From assembly GCA_963772265.1 (NCBI GenBank), contig CAVYWS010000011.1, positions 1 to 37,147 on the forward strand: a DNA stretch of 37,147 nt. The letters run 5' to 3'. Origin of the DNA: Mayfieldus sp963772265 (GTDB taxonomy: Bacteria; Actinomycetota; Thermoleophilia; Solirubrobacterales; 70-9). Made by a program: the position numbers and the translations under genes. Shown here one piece after another: positions 1 through 7,367 of this stretch; within the stretch, counting starts at the first letter, position 1; each line of letters starts with the position of its first letter. The notes beneath the pieces are model-generated. The model worked only from the letters and a program-made list of their open reading frames with translations. It did no database searches and was not told the origin of the DNA.

Positions 1-258
1 CACTAACACCGATCCTCGCCGCCCGCGGGCGCGGGCGCATCCGTAGCCAGCGTGGGTCTTGCGTCCGTAGGAGGCACTGATGCCCTGGTTGGACTCGGGC
101 CTGCAGGCGTGGGAGAAGGCAGAACGGCGCCCTCTGCGAGCGCCGCTGGATATCCGTGGCTTGGGATTTTTGCCTTACGTCTGACTCAATCCTCGCGCAC
201 CGGGGTGGCCCGCGCATCCGTAGTGGGCAGGGGTCTATCTCCGTGCCGGCTACTGAGC
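1..258. other. Non-coding edge downstream of lysS with a short repeated motif
   Basis: I see no convincing gene here. The stretch lies 3' of lysS and runs to the window edge. The 12-mer GCGCATCCGTAG occurs near 33-45 and again near 212-223. Related forms occur near 59-70 (TTGCGTCCGTAGG) and 150-161 (ATATCCGTGG). The two best copies sit in similar surroundings, each followed about 10 bases later by GGGTCT. No hairpin followed by a T-run is evident for ending lysS transcription. Confidence 0.4.
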
Positions 259-1729
259 TCAGGTCCGCATTGCCGGGAACAGCACCACCTCGCGCAGGCT
301 CGGGGCCCCGGTCAGGATCATCACCAGGCGGTCGATGCCGAGGCCGACCCCCCCGGTCGGCGGCATCCCCTGCTCCAGCGCCTCGACGAAGGCCTCGTCG
401 TAGGGCTGGGTCTCCTCGTCGCCGCGCTCCTGCTCGGCGGCCTGCTGCTCGAAGCGGCGGCGCTGCTCGTCGGGATCGTTGAGCTCGGTGAACGAGTTGG
501 CGATCTCGACCCCGCAGACGAACGCCTCCCAGCGCTCGACCAGCCCCTGCTCGGAGCGGTGAGCCTTGGCGAAGGGCGAGAGCTCGACCGGATAGTCGGT
601 GACGAAGGTCGGCTGGATCAGGTTCGGCTCGACCCGTTGGAGAGCAGGCCGTCGACCAGCTTCCCCCAGCCCTCCTCGGGGTCGGGCTCGGAGTCCATCG
701 CCGCCGCGAGCTGCTCGCGGGTCGGGTGCTCGGCGATGTCGAGCCCCGAGTGCTCCTTGATCGCCTCGCGAAGGGTGACCCGCCGCCACGGCGGGGTGAG
801 ATCGATGCTTGCGCCGTCGCGCTCGATCTCCTGCGTGTCGAGGACCTTCTGGGCGACGGTCGAGACCAGCCGTTCGAGGTCGGCGGCGGTGTCGTTGTAG
901 TCGGCGTAGGCCTCGTACCACTCGAGCATCGTGAACTCGGGGTTGTGCTTGGGCGAGATGCCCTCGTTGCGGAAGTCCTTGCCGAGCTCGTAGACCTTGT
1001 CGAAGCCGCCGACGATCAGCCGCTTCAGGTAGAGCTCGGTGGCGATCCGCAGGTAGAGGTCGCGGTCGAGCGCGTTGTGGTGGGTGACGAAGGGACGGGC
1101 GAGGGCGCCGCCGTAGAGCGGCTGCAGGACCGGCGTCTCGGCCTCGATGAAGCCGTGCTCGTCGAGCCAGCGGCGCACCTCGGCGACTGTGTGGGCGCGG
1201 ATCGCGAACAGGTGCCGGGTGTCCTGGTTGGCGATCAGGTCGAGCTCGCGGCGCCGGTAGCGCGACTCGGTGTCCTGCAGCCCGTGGTACTTGTCGGGCG
1301 GGGGGCGAAGGCTCTTGGCGAGCAGCTCCCAGCCCTCGACCCGCAGGCTCAGCTCGCCGCGCTTGGTCGAGAAGGCGACGCCCTCGACCCCGAGGATGTC
1401 GCCGAGGTCGAGGCCGACGAGCTGCTCGAAGCGGTCCTCGCCGAGGATGTCCTCCGGGCATGGAGCTGGATATCGCCGCTGGCGTCGCGGAGGTCGAAGA
1501 AGGCCGCCTTGCCGTGCCCGCGGCGGGCGACGATCCGGCCCGCGACCCGGTGCCAGGACTCGGTCTCGCCCCCGGCCGTCAGCCCCTCGTGGGCGCGACG
1601 CACCTCGCCGATCTCCTCGCGCTCGGGGAAGGTATGGGGAAAGGGGTCGAGCCCCGCCCCGCGCAGGCGCTCGAGCTTCTCGCGCCGCTCGCGGAGAAGC
1701 TCGGAGGTTTCGGGTTCGGGCTCGCTCAC
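259..1729 (-). CDS. lysS: Lysine--tRNA ligase, class II (two frameshifts as read)
   Basis: Charges tRNA-Lys with lysine in the cytoplasm. The protein is readable only by joining three frames. The N-terminal OB-fold part starts at GTG 1727-1729. The middle part carries motif 2 (FRNEGISPKHNPEF, near 925-980). The C-terminal part carries VEPNLIQPTFVTDYP and motif 3 (GLGIDRLVMILTG), ending at TGA 259-261. The breaks lie at about 1451-1459 and at a CCC run at 633-635. Each is repaired by adding one base, so both look like single-base deletions. Joined, the protein is about 490 residues, normal for the family. It starts 21 bases after the greA stop, so the two probably share a transcript. Because the enzyme is essential, sequencing error is more likely than true inactivation unless another lysS exists elsewhere. 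Confidence 0.93.
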
Positions 1730-1750
1730 CGGGGCGAGCCTACCGGGCGG

Positions 1751-2230
1751 CTAAGCAGCCTCGATCTTGGTGATCTTCAGCTTGCGCTTGGGCCCGCGGG
1801 GGACGTCGACGGTGACGACGTCGTTTCGCTTGTGGCCCATCAGCGCCTGGCCGATCGGCGATTCGTTGGACAGCTTGTGCTCCACCGGGTTGGCCTCGGT
1901 GGAGCCGACGATCTGGAACTTCTGCGAGTCGCCGGACTTCTGGTCCTTGACGTGGACCGTGGCCCCGACCCCGACCTCGTTGGTGTCGATCGCCTTGCCG
2001 TCGACCACGGTCGAGCGACGCAGCCGCTCCTCGAGCTGGGCGATCCGCTGCTCGAGCAGAGCCTGCTCGTTCTTGGCGTCGTCGTATTCGGCGTTCTCGG
2101 CGATGTCGCCGAACTCGCGGGCCTCCTTGATCCGCTCGGCAACCTCCCGCCGCTTGACGGTCGACAGCTGCTCGATCTCCTCCTTGAGCTTCTCGAGCCC
2201 CTCCTGCGTGATTACCGATTGACGAGTCAC
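1751..2230 (-). CDS. greA: Transcription elongation factor GreA
   Basis: Binds the secondary channel of RNA polymerase and stimulates cleavage of backtracked transcripts. The 159-residue protein has the usual two parts. The N-terminal coiled coil contains REFGDIAENAEYDDAK, whose acidic tip (residues near D41 and E44 in family numbering) acts in cleavage. The C-terminal FKBP-like domain contains SNESPIGQALMGHK. I chose GTG 2228-2230 because GAGGAAGAG lies just upstream and the protein then begins TRQSVIT, as in homologues. A longer in-frame extension to 2350 would add a low-complexity tail running through the leader. lysS follows 21 bases downstream. The leader contains a consensus promoter and an intrinsic terminator, described separately. 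Confidence 0.96.
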   Translation of the reverse strand: MTRQSVITQEGLEKLKEEIEQLSTVKRREVAERIKEAREFGDIAENAEYDDAKNEQALLEQRIAQLEERLRRSTVVDGKAIDTNEVGVGATVHVKDQKSGDSQKFQIVGSTEANPVEHKLSNESPIGQALMGHKRNDVVTVDVPRGPKRKLKITKIEAA

Positions 2231-2251
2231 CGCTCTTCCTCTCGCTTTTTT

Positions 2252-2285
2252 GGGGCCACCCCGGCTGGACGAGCCCGGTGGCCCC
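2252..2285 (-). promoter_or_regulatory. Second hairpin in the greA leader
   Basis: A perfect 9-bp inverted repeat, GGGGCCACC at 2252-2260 and GGTGGCCCC at 2277-2285, with a 16-base spacer. On the greA strand it is followed by AAAAAA and then by the ribosome binding site. It is therefore not terminator-like in that direction. It could control access to the start region or protect the 5' end of processed mRNA. Its role is inferred only from position. Confidence 0.45.
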
Positions 2286-2292
2286 CGACGGC

Positions 2293-2334
2293 AAAAACGA
2301 CCCAGACGCGGCGACCTCTCGTCGCCACCCTGGG
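2293..2334 (-). terminator. Intrinsic terminator or attenuator in the greA leader
   Basis: On the minus strand a two-part stem (CCCAG with CTGGG, and GGCGAC with GTCGCC around a short loop) is followed by TCGTTTTT. It lies about 8 bases after the predicted start site of the promoter at 2349-2376 and before greA. It could end transcripts of the SGNH gene upstream (stop at 2405). It would also stop most transcripts from the greA promoter, leaving an RNA of about 50 bases. Confidence 0.75.
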
Positions 2335-2348
2335 CCAGGAAGCCGGGC

Positions 2349-2376
2349 ATTATAGCGCCGGGTCCACGAGGCTCAA
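2349..2376 (-). promoter_or_regulatory. Consensus housekeeping promoter for greA-lysS
   Basis: On the minus strand TTGAGC (2371-2376) is followed by a 16-base spacer and a perfect TATAAT (2349-2354). The predicted start is near 2342. It lies in the gap between the SGNH gene (stop at 2405) and greA (start at 2230), giving a leader of about 112 bases that contains two hairpins. Confidence 0.75.
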
Positions 2377-2404
2377 AATCGCCCCGATTCGTGCCTGGAC
2401 GCTC

Positions 2405-3034
2405 CTACTTCGGCGCCGGGAACTTGCCCGCGCGGGCCAGCGGGAGGCACTTGCGAAACAGCTTCGTGAAGGCGTGGGCGCCGGGGAACGTCAGATGCAG
2501 GCCGTCGGGCTGAAACCAGCCCGGATGACCCTGGCTGAAGTTGACCCAGTCGAGGACCCGCACCCGGTGCGGATGGCGATGTCCCGCGTCGCGGACCCGG
2601 GTCGCGTCTGCGCCCGAGCCGCCCCCGGACTCGCGCGGCGTCACCAGGCACAGCACCCGTTTCGGGCCGAGCAGATGCAGCGTGTGCTCGATCTGGCTGC
2701 GGCTGATCGAGGCGTCGGCACCGAGGGCGATCGCGGTCATGTGGGGCAGCTTGTGCCGGCGCTTGGCGGCCCCGACGACGCCGATCCCCTCGGTGAACTG
2801 GCGACAGCCGCGGGCGTTCACCCGGTAGCCGGCGTGGGCGAGATTGTGGACGGCGAGCAGCATCGAGGAGTCGCCGATCGCCAGCGGCGGGCGGCCCTTG
2901 GGGTTGACGTGGTGGGCGCGCTTGTGGGTCGGACGCTCCTTCTGAACCCCGCCGCAGGATGCGCCGGCCGGCTCTGGAACGCCGACGATGAGGACCAGCA
3001 TGGCCCCGCTCAGGATCAACAGTGATCGGATCAT
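2405..3034 (-). CDS. Secreted SGNH-fold hydrolase-like protein
   Basis: A 209-residue protein with a signal peptide (residues 1 to about 25, hydrophobic core LLILSGAMLVLIVGV). Two marks of the SGNH/GDSL superfamily are visible: block I GDSS at residues 54-57, with the likely nucleophile Ser, and block V DGLHLTFPGA with D177 and H180. Members act on esters, often acyl groups on glycans. It is divergent from the MBOAT acyltransferase with only 47 bases between starts, so a role in the same extracellular acylation system is likely but inferred. Start ATG 3032-3034. TGCTAACTAG directly before the ATG may be a -10 element for a leaderless message. The exact substrate cannot be told. Confidence 0.82.
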   Translation of the reverse strand: MIRSLLILSGAMLVLIVGVPEPAGASCGGVQKERPTHKRAHHVNPKGRPPLAIGDSSMLLAVHNLAHAGYRVNARGCRQFTEGIGVVGAAKRRHKLPHMTAIALGADASISRSQIEHTLHLLGPKRVLCLVTPRESGGGSGADATRVRDAGHRHPHRVRVLDWVNFSQGHPGWFQPDGLHLTFPGAHAFTKLFRKCLPLARAGKFPAPK

Positions 3035-3081
3035 CTAGTTAGCATCGCCCCGGTCGCGGCAACCTAACGCAGGGTTCCAAA

Positions 3082-4479
3082 CTGCTCTTCCCAACCGTCC
3101 AGTTCGGGATCTTCTTCCCGCTCGTGCTGGCGCTCAACTGGGCGCTGATGCCGCGACCGCGGTTCTGGAAGCCGTTCATCATCGTCGCCAGCTACGTCTT
3201 CTACGCCGCGGCGAACCCGAAGTTCTGCTTTTTGCTCGCCGGGGTGACGCTGTGGAACCAGGCGGGGGCGGTGCTGATCGACCGCTCGGACGACGAGCGG
3301 CGGAGGCGCTGGCTGGTCGCCGCGGCGGTGATCGGCGACCTCGCCGTGCTCGGCTTCTTCAAGTACTACTCGTTCTTCGTCCAGGACGTCTCCGACACCC
3401 TCGACACGGTCGGGCTCGGGGTGCCGCTGCCGCTGATGACCGTGCTGCTGCCGGTCGGAGTCAGCTTCTTCACCTTCCAGGCGATCTCCTACGTGGTCGA
3501 CGTCAAGCGGCGGCTGGTGCGCCCGGCCTCGCTGATCGACTGCGCGATCTACCTCAGCTTCTTCCCCCATCTGGTCGCTGGGCCGATCGTGCGGGCACGC
3601 GAGTTCCTGCCCCAGCTCGAAGGCCCCCGCGATCCCAACAAGGTCGCGGTCGGGGCCGGGCTGGGGCTGATCGGGCTCGGGCTGGTGAAGAAGGTGGTGA
3701 TCGCCGATTACCTCGGCCGCACCGTCGTCGACCCGGTGTTCGGCGTCCCGGCGGCCTTCGGCGGCCCCGACGCGCTGATCGCCACCTACGGCTTCGCGGC
3801 CCAGATCTACTGCGACTTCTCCGGCTACACCGACATCGCGATCGGGCTGGCGCTGATGATGGGGTTCATCTTCCCCCAGAACTTCAACAGCCCCTACCGG
3901 GCGACCGGCTTTCGCGACTTCTGGCGCCGCTGGCACATGACCCTGTCGCGCTTCCTGCGCGACTTCCTCTACATCCCGCTCGGCGGCAACCGCGGCAGCC
4001 GCCTCTTCACCTACCGCAACCTGATGATCACGATGCTGCTCGGCGGGCTCTGGCACGGCGCCGCCTGGACCTTCGTCCTCTGGGGCGGCTTCCACGGCCT
4101 CGGCCTCTGCTCCGAGCACGCGCTCGACGGGCGGATCGGCCGCCGCACCCCGGCCTGGCTGCGGGGATTTCTCACCTTCAACCTGGTCTGCTTCGGCTGG
4201 ATCCTCTTCCGCGCCGACAGCATCGGCGTCTTCTGGGACTTCGTGCAGCGCTTCGGGGTCTGGGCGGCGCCGACCCTTTGGACCTTCCCGGTCTTGGCCC
4301 TGACCGGGATCGTGGTCGCGCTGCAGCTGCTGCCCGAGCGCCGCACCGAGGGCTGGGAGGTGCGGATCGAGCAGCTCAACCCGGCGCTGCTCGGCGCCGC
4401 GCTGGCCGTCCTTATCCTCTTCGTCGGCGCCACGGTGCCGGGCAACGGGGTACCGCCCTTCATCTACTTCCGCTTCTGA
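3082..4479 (+). CDS. MBOAT family O-acyltransferase (AlgI-like)
   Basis: A polytopic membrane enzyme predicted to move acyl groups across the membrane to an extracellular polysaccharide, as AlgI, DltB and PatA do. The joined core motifs are RRWHMTLSRFLRDF and IPLGGNRGS, then LGGLWHGAAWTFVLWGGFHG. The putative catalytic His is H325, with a second conserved H285. I place the start at CTG 3082, giving MLFPTVQFGIFFPLVLALNW. That matches the AlgI N-terminus (MLFxSxxFxxFFPxV) and is preceded by CAGGG at a good distance. No ATG, GTG or TTG lies in frame upstream, and GTG 3124 would cut off the first membrane segment. Length 465 residues, typical. Its stop is one base from the ATG of the SGNH partner, so they are co-translated. 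Confidence 0.92.
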   Translation: MLFPTVQFGIFFPLVLALNWALMPRPRFWKPFIIVASYVFYAAANPKFCFLLAGVTLWNQAGAVLIDRSDDERRRRWLVAAAVIGDLAVLGFFKYYSFFVQDVSDTLDTVGLGVPLPLMTVLLPVGVSFFTFQAISYVVDVKRRLVRPASLIDCAIYLSFFPHLVAGPIVRAREFLPQLEGPRDPNKVAVGAGLGLIGLGLVKKVVIADYLGRTVVDPVFGVPAAFGGPDALIATYGFAAQIYCDFSGYTDIAIGLALMMGFIFPQNFNSPYRATGFRDFWRRWHMTLSRFLRDFLYIPLGGNRGSRLFTYRNLMITMLLGGLWHGAAWTFVLWGGFHGLGLCSEHALDGRIGRRTPAWLRGFLTFNLVCFGWILFRADSIGVFWDFVQRFGVWAAPTLWTFPVLALTGIVVALQLLPERRTEGWEVRIEQLNPALLGAALAVLILFVGATVPGNGVPPFIYFRF

Positions 4480-4480
4480 G

Positions 4481-5509
4481 ATGACCGACCCGCGCGCAAG
4501 AGACGACAACCTGATGGGCCGCTTCGACGAGGAGGGCCTGCGCCATTTCAGCGCCCGCCAGGCAGTGATCTCGGTCGTGATCACCTCGCTGCTCTTGGTC
4601 CTGTTCGCCGGCGCCTCGGTCCGCCACGCGGGCGAGGAGATGAAGCCGGGGATCGGCCGCGACATCGTGCTCGGGTTCGGCAAGCCGGCCGGCTGGGTCG
4701 CCGACCGCCTGCCGCTGGCCGACGCCGCCGACAGCGTCACCTCGGTCGTCGCCGCCAACGACGACCTCGGCAGCTCCGGCAGCTTCGACACGAGCGTCAG
4801 CTCCGCCCCCAGCGGCAAGGTCCCGCCGGCGACGCCGGACAACTTCGACCCCCTGGCGCTCGGCGAGCAGCCGCAGCGGCGGCCGCTCGACAAGCTGCTG
4901 GTCACCGGCGACTCGCTCTCGACCCCGCTCGACATCGAGATCGCCCGCCGCCTCGCCCCCGGCGGCGTCGACGTGGTTCGCGACCCCCATCTGGCGACCG
5001 GGATCTCCAACACGACCCTCGCCGACTGGGGCGAGCTCTCGACCGGTCAGGTGGCCAAGGACCATCCCGACGCGGTCGTCGTCTTCATCGGCGCCAACGA
5101 GGGCTACGCGATGCCGGGGCCGGGCGGCAAGGACGTGAGCTGCTGCGGCCCCGAATGGGCGGCGATCTACGCCAATCGGGCGCGGCAGATGATGAACACC
5201 TATCGCCAGGCCGGCGCGGCCCAGGTCTTCTGGCTCACCGTTCCGACCCCGCGCGACCCGGCCCGGCAGCGGATCGAGCGCACCGTCAACCAGGCGATCG
5301 AGGTCGCGGCCCAGCCCTGGCGCGACCAGGTGCACCTGATCGACACCGTGCCGGTCTTCACCCCCGGCGACCGCTACCGCGACTCGATGCAGGTCGACGG
5401 GCGCGACCAGATCGTCCGCGAGTCAGACGGGATCCACCTCGACGAGACCGGCTCGAGCCTCGCCGCCGACATCGTCGTCGGCGAGATCGACAAGGAGTTC
5501 ACCCACTAG
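4481..5509 (+). CDS. Membrane-anchored SGNH hydrolase, partner of the MBOAT protein
   Basis: A 342-residue protein with a short cytoplasmic N-terminus, one membrane anchor (residues about 28-47, AVISVVITSLLLVLFAGASV), a Ser/Ala/Pro-rich linker and an extracellular SGNH domain. Block I is GDSLS (143-147), block III contains GANEG (N206) and block V is DGIHLDETG with D316 and H319. It resembles the DUF459 group and the AlgJ/PatB-type partners that complete O-acetylation of glycans outside the cell. It begins one base after the MBOAT stop. There is no strong ribosome binding site of its own, which suggests translational coupling. Its TAG stop overlaps the stop of the convergent gene in the shared CTAG at 5506-5509. 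Confidence 0.88.
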   Translation: MTDPRARDDNLMGRFDEEGLRHFSARQAVISVVITSLLLVLFAGASVRHAGEEMKPGIGRDIVLGFGKPAGWVADRLPLADAADSVTSVVAANDDLGSSGSFDTSVSSAPSGKVPPATPDNFDPLALGEQPQRRPLDKLLVTGDSLSTPLDIEIARRLAPGGVDVVRDPHLATGISNTTLADWGELSTGQVAKDHPDAVVVFIGANEGYAMPGPGGKDVSCCGPEWAAIYANRARQMMNTYRQAGAAQVFWLTVPTPRDPARQRIERTVNQAIEVAAQPWRDQVHLIDTVPVFTPGDRYRDSMQVDGRDQIVRESDGIHLDETGSSLAADIVVGEIDKEFTH

Positions 5510-5907
5510 ACGTTCTGCGTGTAGGTGTTCTTGACGACCTTGCCACCCCGCTTGCAGGTGGCGCGCGAGTTGTACTGGACGTGCGGGACCGCGTCGAAGC
5601 GGTGCTCGCTGCAGCTGTAGCCGAGGACCCGGTGGTTGCACTTGCCCTGCGGCTTGCCGCCTTCGGTGCGGCACCCGTGGAACGCCTTGGTCACCTTGCG
5701 GCCCTTGCGGCAGCTCACCCCGCTGACCTTGAGCGAGGTCACGTAGGAGGCGCCGAGGTGGCGCTGCTGGTGCGGCGTCAGGTCGCAGCTGTGCGACGAG
5801 GCGGTGGCGACCGAATTGGCGCCCCCGGCCGAAGTGACGATCCCGGCGACGGCTATGCCGAGCAAGCCCACCCTGAACCCGATGGCGATCCATTTGCGTG
5901 CAGTCAT
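5506..5907 (-). CDS. Small secreted protein with six cysteines
   Basis: A 133-residue protein with a signal peptide (MTARKW followed by a hydrophobic stretch to about residue 30). The mature part has exactly six Cys, consistent with three disulfides, and is rich in Lys, Arg and His. It contains the pattern VSGVSCRKGRKVTKAFHGC and later CKRGGKVV, a repeat style I associate with secreted Thermoleophilia proteins of unknown role. I chose ATG 5905-5907 because CGGAGGAATCGA gives an excellent ribosome binding site. An extension to 6084 would run through the divergent promoter and add no recognisable sequence. It converges on the SGNH gene and is divergent from the ADP-ribosylglycohydrolase. Function unknown. 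Confidence 0.75.
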   Translation of the reverse strand: MTARKWIAIGFRVGLLGIAVAGIVTSAGGANSVATASSHSCDLTPHQQRHLGASYVTSLKVSGVSCRKGRKVTKAFHGCRTEGGKPQGKCNHRVLGYSCSEHRFDAVPHVQYNSRATCKRGGKVVKNTYTQNV

Positions 5908-5974
5908 TCGATTCCTCCGATCCGGTCCCGGCACTTTCAGCGAGCGCGGCATGCTAGCCATACCCTGAAACCGA

Positions 5975-7168
5975 ATGCGCCCCGGTCGATGCTGTCTCAC
6001 CGTTCTGCTCTGCGCCCTGGCGCTTGCCGCCGCCCTGGCCCTGGCCGCGACCCCCGCCACGGCCGCCCAGCTCAGCCAGCGCAACGTCCGTGACCGGATC
6101 GCCGGTGGCTGGGTCGGAGCGCTGATCGGCGGCGCCTGGGGAATCCCAACCGAGTTTCGCTATCGCGGCCGCATGGTCCCCGCCGACCAGGTGCCGGCCT
6201 GGAGCCTTAGCCGCGCCAACCGCTACAGCTTCGGCGGCGAGTCCGATGAGACCTACGTCGAGATCCCCTTCCTCGACGCCACCCTCGCCGCCGGGCAGAG
6301 CGCCGGCTTTCCCGAATGGGGCGCGGCGTTCGCAAGGACCGAGTTCCCGCTCTTCTTCGCCAACCTGCGGGCCCGCGACCTGCTGCGGGCCGGGGTGCCG
6401 GCGCCGCTCTCGGGCGACCCGGCCCACAACCGCTTCGCCGACGACATCGACTTCCAGATCGAGTCCGACTGGACCGGGCTGGCGGCACCGGCGCAGCCCG
6501 GCGCCGCGGCCGGGCTCGCCTGGCGAGTCGGCCACGTGACCAACTTCGGCGACGGCGTCTACGGGGGTGTGATGATCGCGGCGATGCACGCCGCCGCCTT
6601 CCGCGCCCGCGGCATCGAGGGGATCGTCGAGGCGGGCCGCGAGTCGGTGCCGAGGGGCAGCTCCTACCGGGCGATGATCGAGGACGTCCTGCGCTGGCAC
6701 GCCGCCCACCCGCGCGACTGGAAGGCGACATGGCGGCGATTGGAGCGGCGCTGGAACGCCCACTCTCCGGCGGTCAAGCACACCGCGACCAATACCGAGT
6801 TCAACGTCGACGCGAAGCTCAACGGCGGCTACGTGCTGCTCGGCCTGCTCTACGGCCGCGGCGACCTGGCGCGGACGATCCGGATCTCGATCCGGGCCGG
6901 CCAGGACTCCGACTGCAACCCCTCAAGCGCGGCCAGCATCCTCGGGACCTGGCTCGGCCGCAGCCGGATCCCGCTCCGCTACCGGCACGGGATCGCCTAC
7001 GGCCGCCGCTTCCCGTTCACCTCCTACACGCTGCGCCGCGCGATCGCCGCCAACCTCGAGATCGCACGGGCGCTGACCGCGGGCCGTGGTGGGCAGGCCG
7101 ACTCGAGCGGCTGGACCGTGCCGCCGAGCCCGGTCACGCCGTCGCCGCTGGAGCAATCGGCCTTCTAG
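5975..7168 (+). CDS. Secreted ADP-ribosylglycohydrolase family protein
   Basis: A 397-residue protein with a clear signal peptide (residues 1 to about 31, LLCALALAAALALA core). The mature part has an all-helical ADP-ribosylglycohydrolase (DraG/ARH) fold signature. SDET at residues 90-93 corresponds to the metal-binding TDDT segment. GQDSDCNPSSAASILG supplies the second metal pair (D311, D313). DraG-type enzymes remove ADP-ribose from proteins in the cytoplasm. Export here implies action outside the cell or a different N-glycosidic substrate. Start ATG 5975, 68 bases from the divergent 6-Cys gene. It converges on dusB, with the palindromic element at 7208-7330 between them. Confidence 0.87.
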   Translation: MRPGRCCLTVLLCALALAAALALAATPATAAQLSQRNVRDRIAGGWVGALIGGAWGIPTEFRYRGRMVPADQVPAWSLSRANRYSFGGESDETYVEIPFLDATLAAGQSAGFPEWGAAFARTEFPLFFANLRARDLLRAGVPAPLSGDPAHNRFADDIDFQIESDWTGLAAPAQPGAAAGLAWRVGHVTNFGDGVYGGVMIAAMHAAAFRARGIEGIVEAGRESVPRGSSYRAMIEDVLRWHAAHPRDWKATWRRLERRWNAHSPAVKHTATNTEFNVDAKLNGGYVLLGLLYGRGDLARTIRISIRAGQDSDCNPSSAASILGTWLGRSRIPLRYRHGIAYGRRFPFTSYTLRRAIAANLEIARALTAGRGGQADSSGWTVPPSPVTPSPLEQSAF

Positions 7169-7207
7169 GCCGAGCCCCGAGAAGGCGGGGACGCCCCCTC
7201 CAGCAGG

Positions 7208-7330
7208 CCCTGGGAGTTTTCGGAAAATGCTTTGCCTGAGATGCAAATTCGTTGCCCAGGGTTGAACTCGGTTCGCTCAGGCGCACAGAATTTCTCTCAG
7301 GCGCACAGAAATTTCCGAAAACTCCCAGGG
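7208..7330. repeat. 123-bp element with perfect 19-bp terminal inverted repeats
   Basis: CCCTGGGAGTTTTCGGAAA at 7208-7226 is exactly reversed at 7312-7330. Inside, CTCAGGCGCACAGAA occurs twice, at 7276-7290 and 7296-7310. GCCTGAG at 7234-7240 is the inverse of the start of that repeat. There is no open reading frame in it. It lies between the convergent ARH and dusB genes. The form suggests a miniature inverted-repeat element or a folded intergenic repeat. I see no obvious short target duplication at its borders. Confidence 0.75.
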
Positions 7331-7367
7331 TGCGCGGAAGGGGTGGCAGGTGGGGCGGGACGGGTGG

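Noticed and set aside
52..900. A long open frame on the plus strand over lysS
   Set aside because: It is antisense to clear LysRS motifs and has the biased composition of a GC-rich shadow frame.
2252..2285. Plus-strand intrinsic terminator
   Set aside because: The T-run precedes the hairpin on the plus strand rather than following it, so it cannot act as a terminator in that direction.
3064..5013. A 649-codon open frame on the minus strand opposite the MBOAT and SGNH genes
   Set aside because: Rich in Asp, Glu, Arg, Gln and Pro with no recognisable domain; the plus strand carries strong family motifs across the same bases.
7169..7367. CRISPR-like repeats between ARH and dusB
   Set aside because: Only two 15-bp copies 20 bases apart inside an inverted-repeat element; no array of regular spacers and no cas genes.
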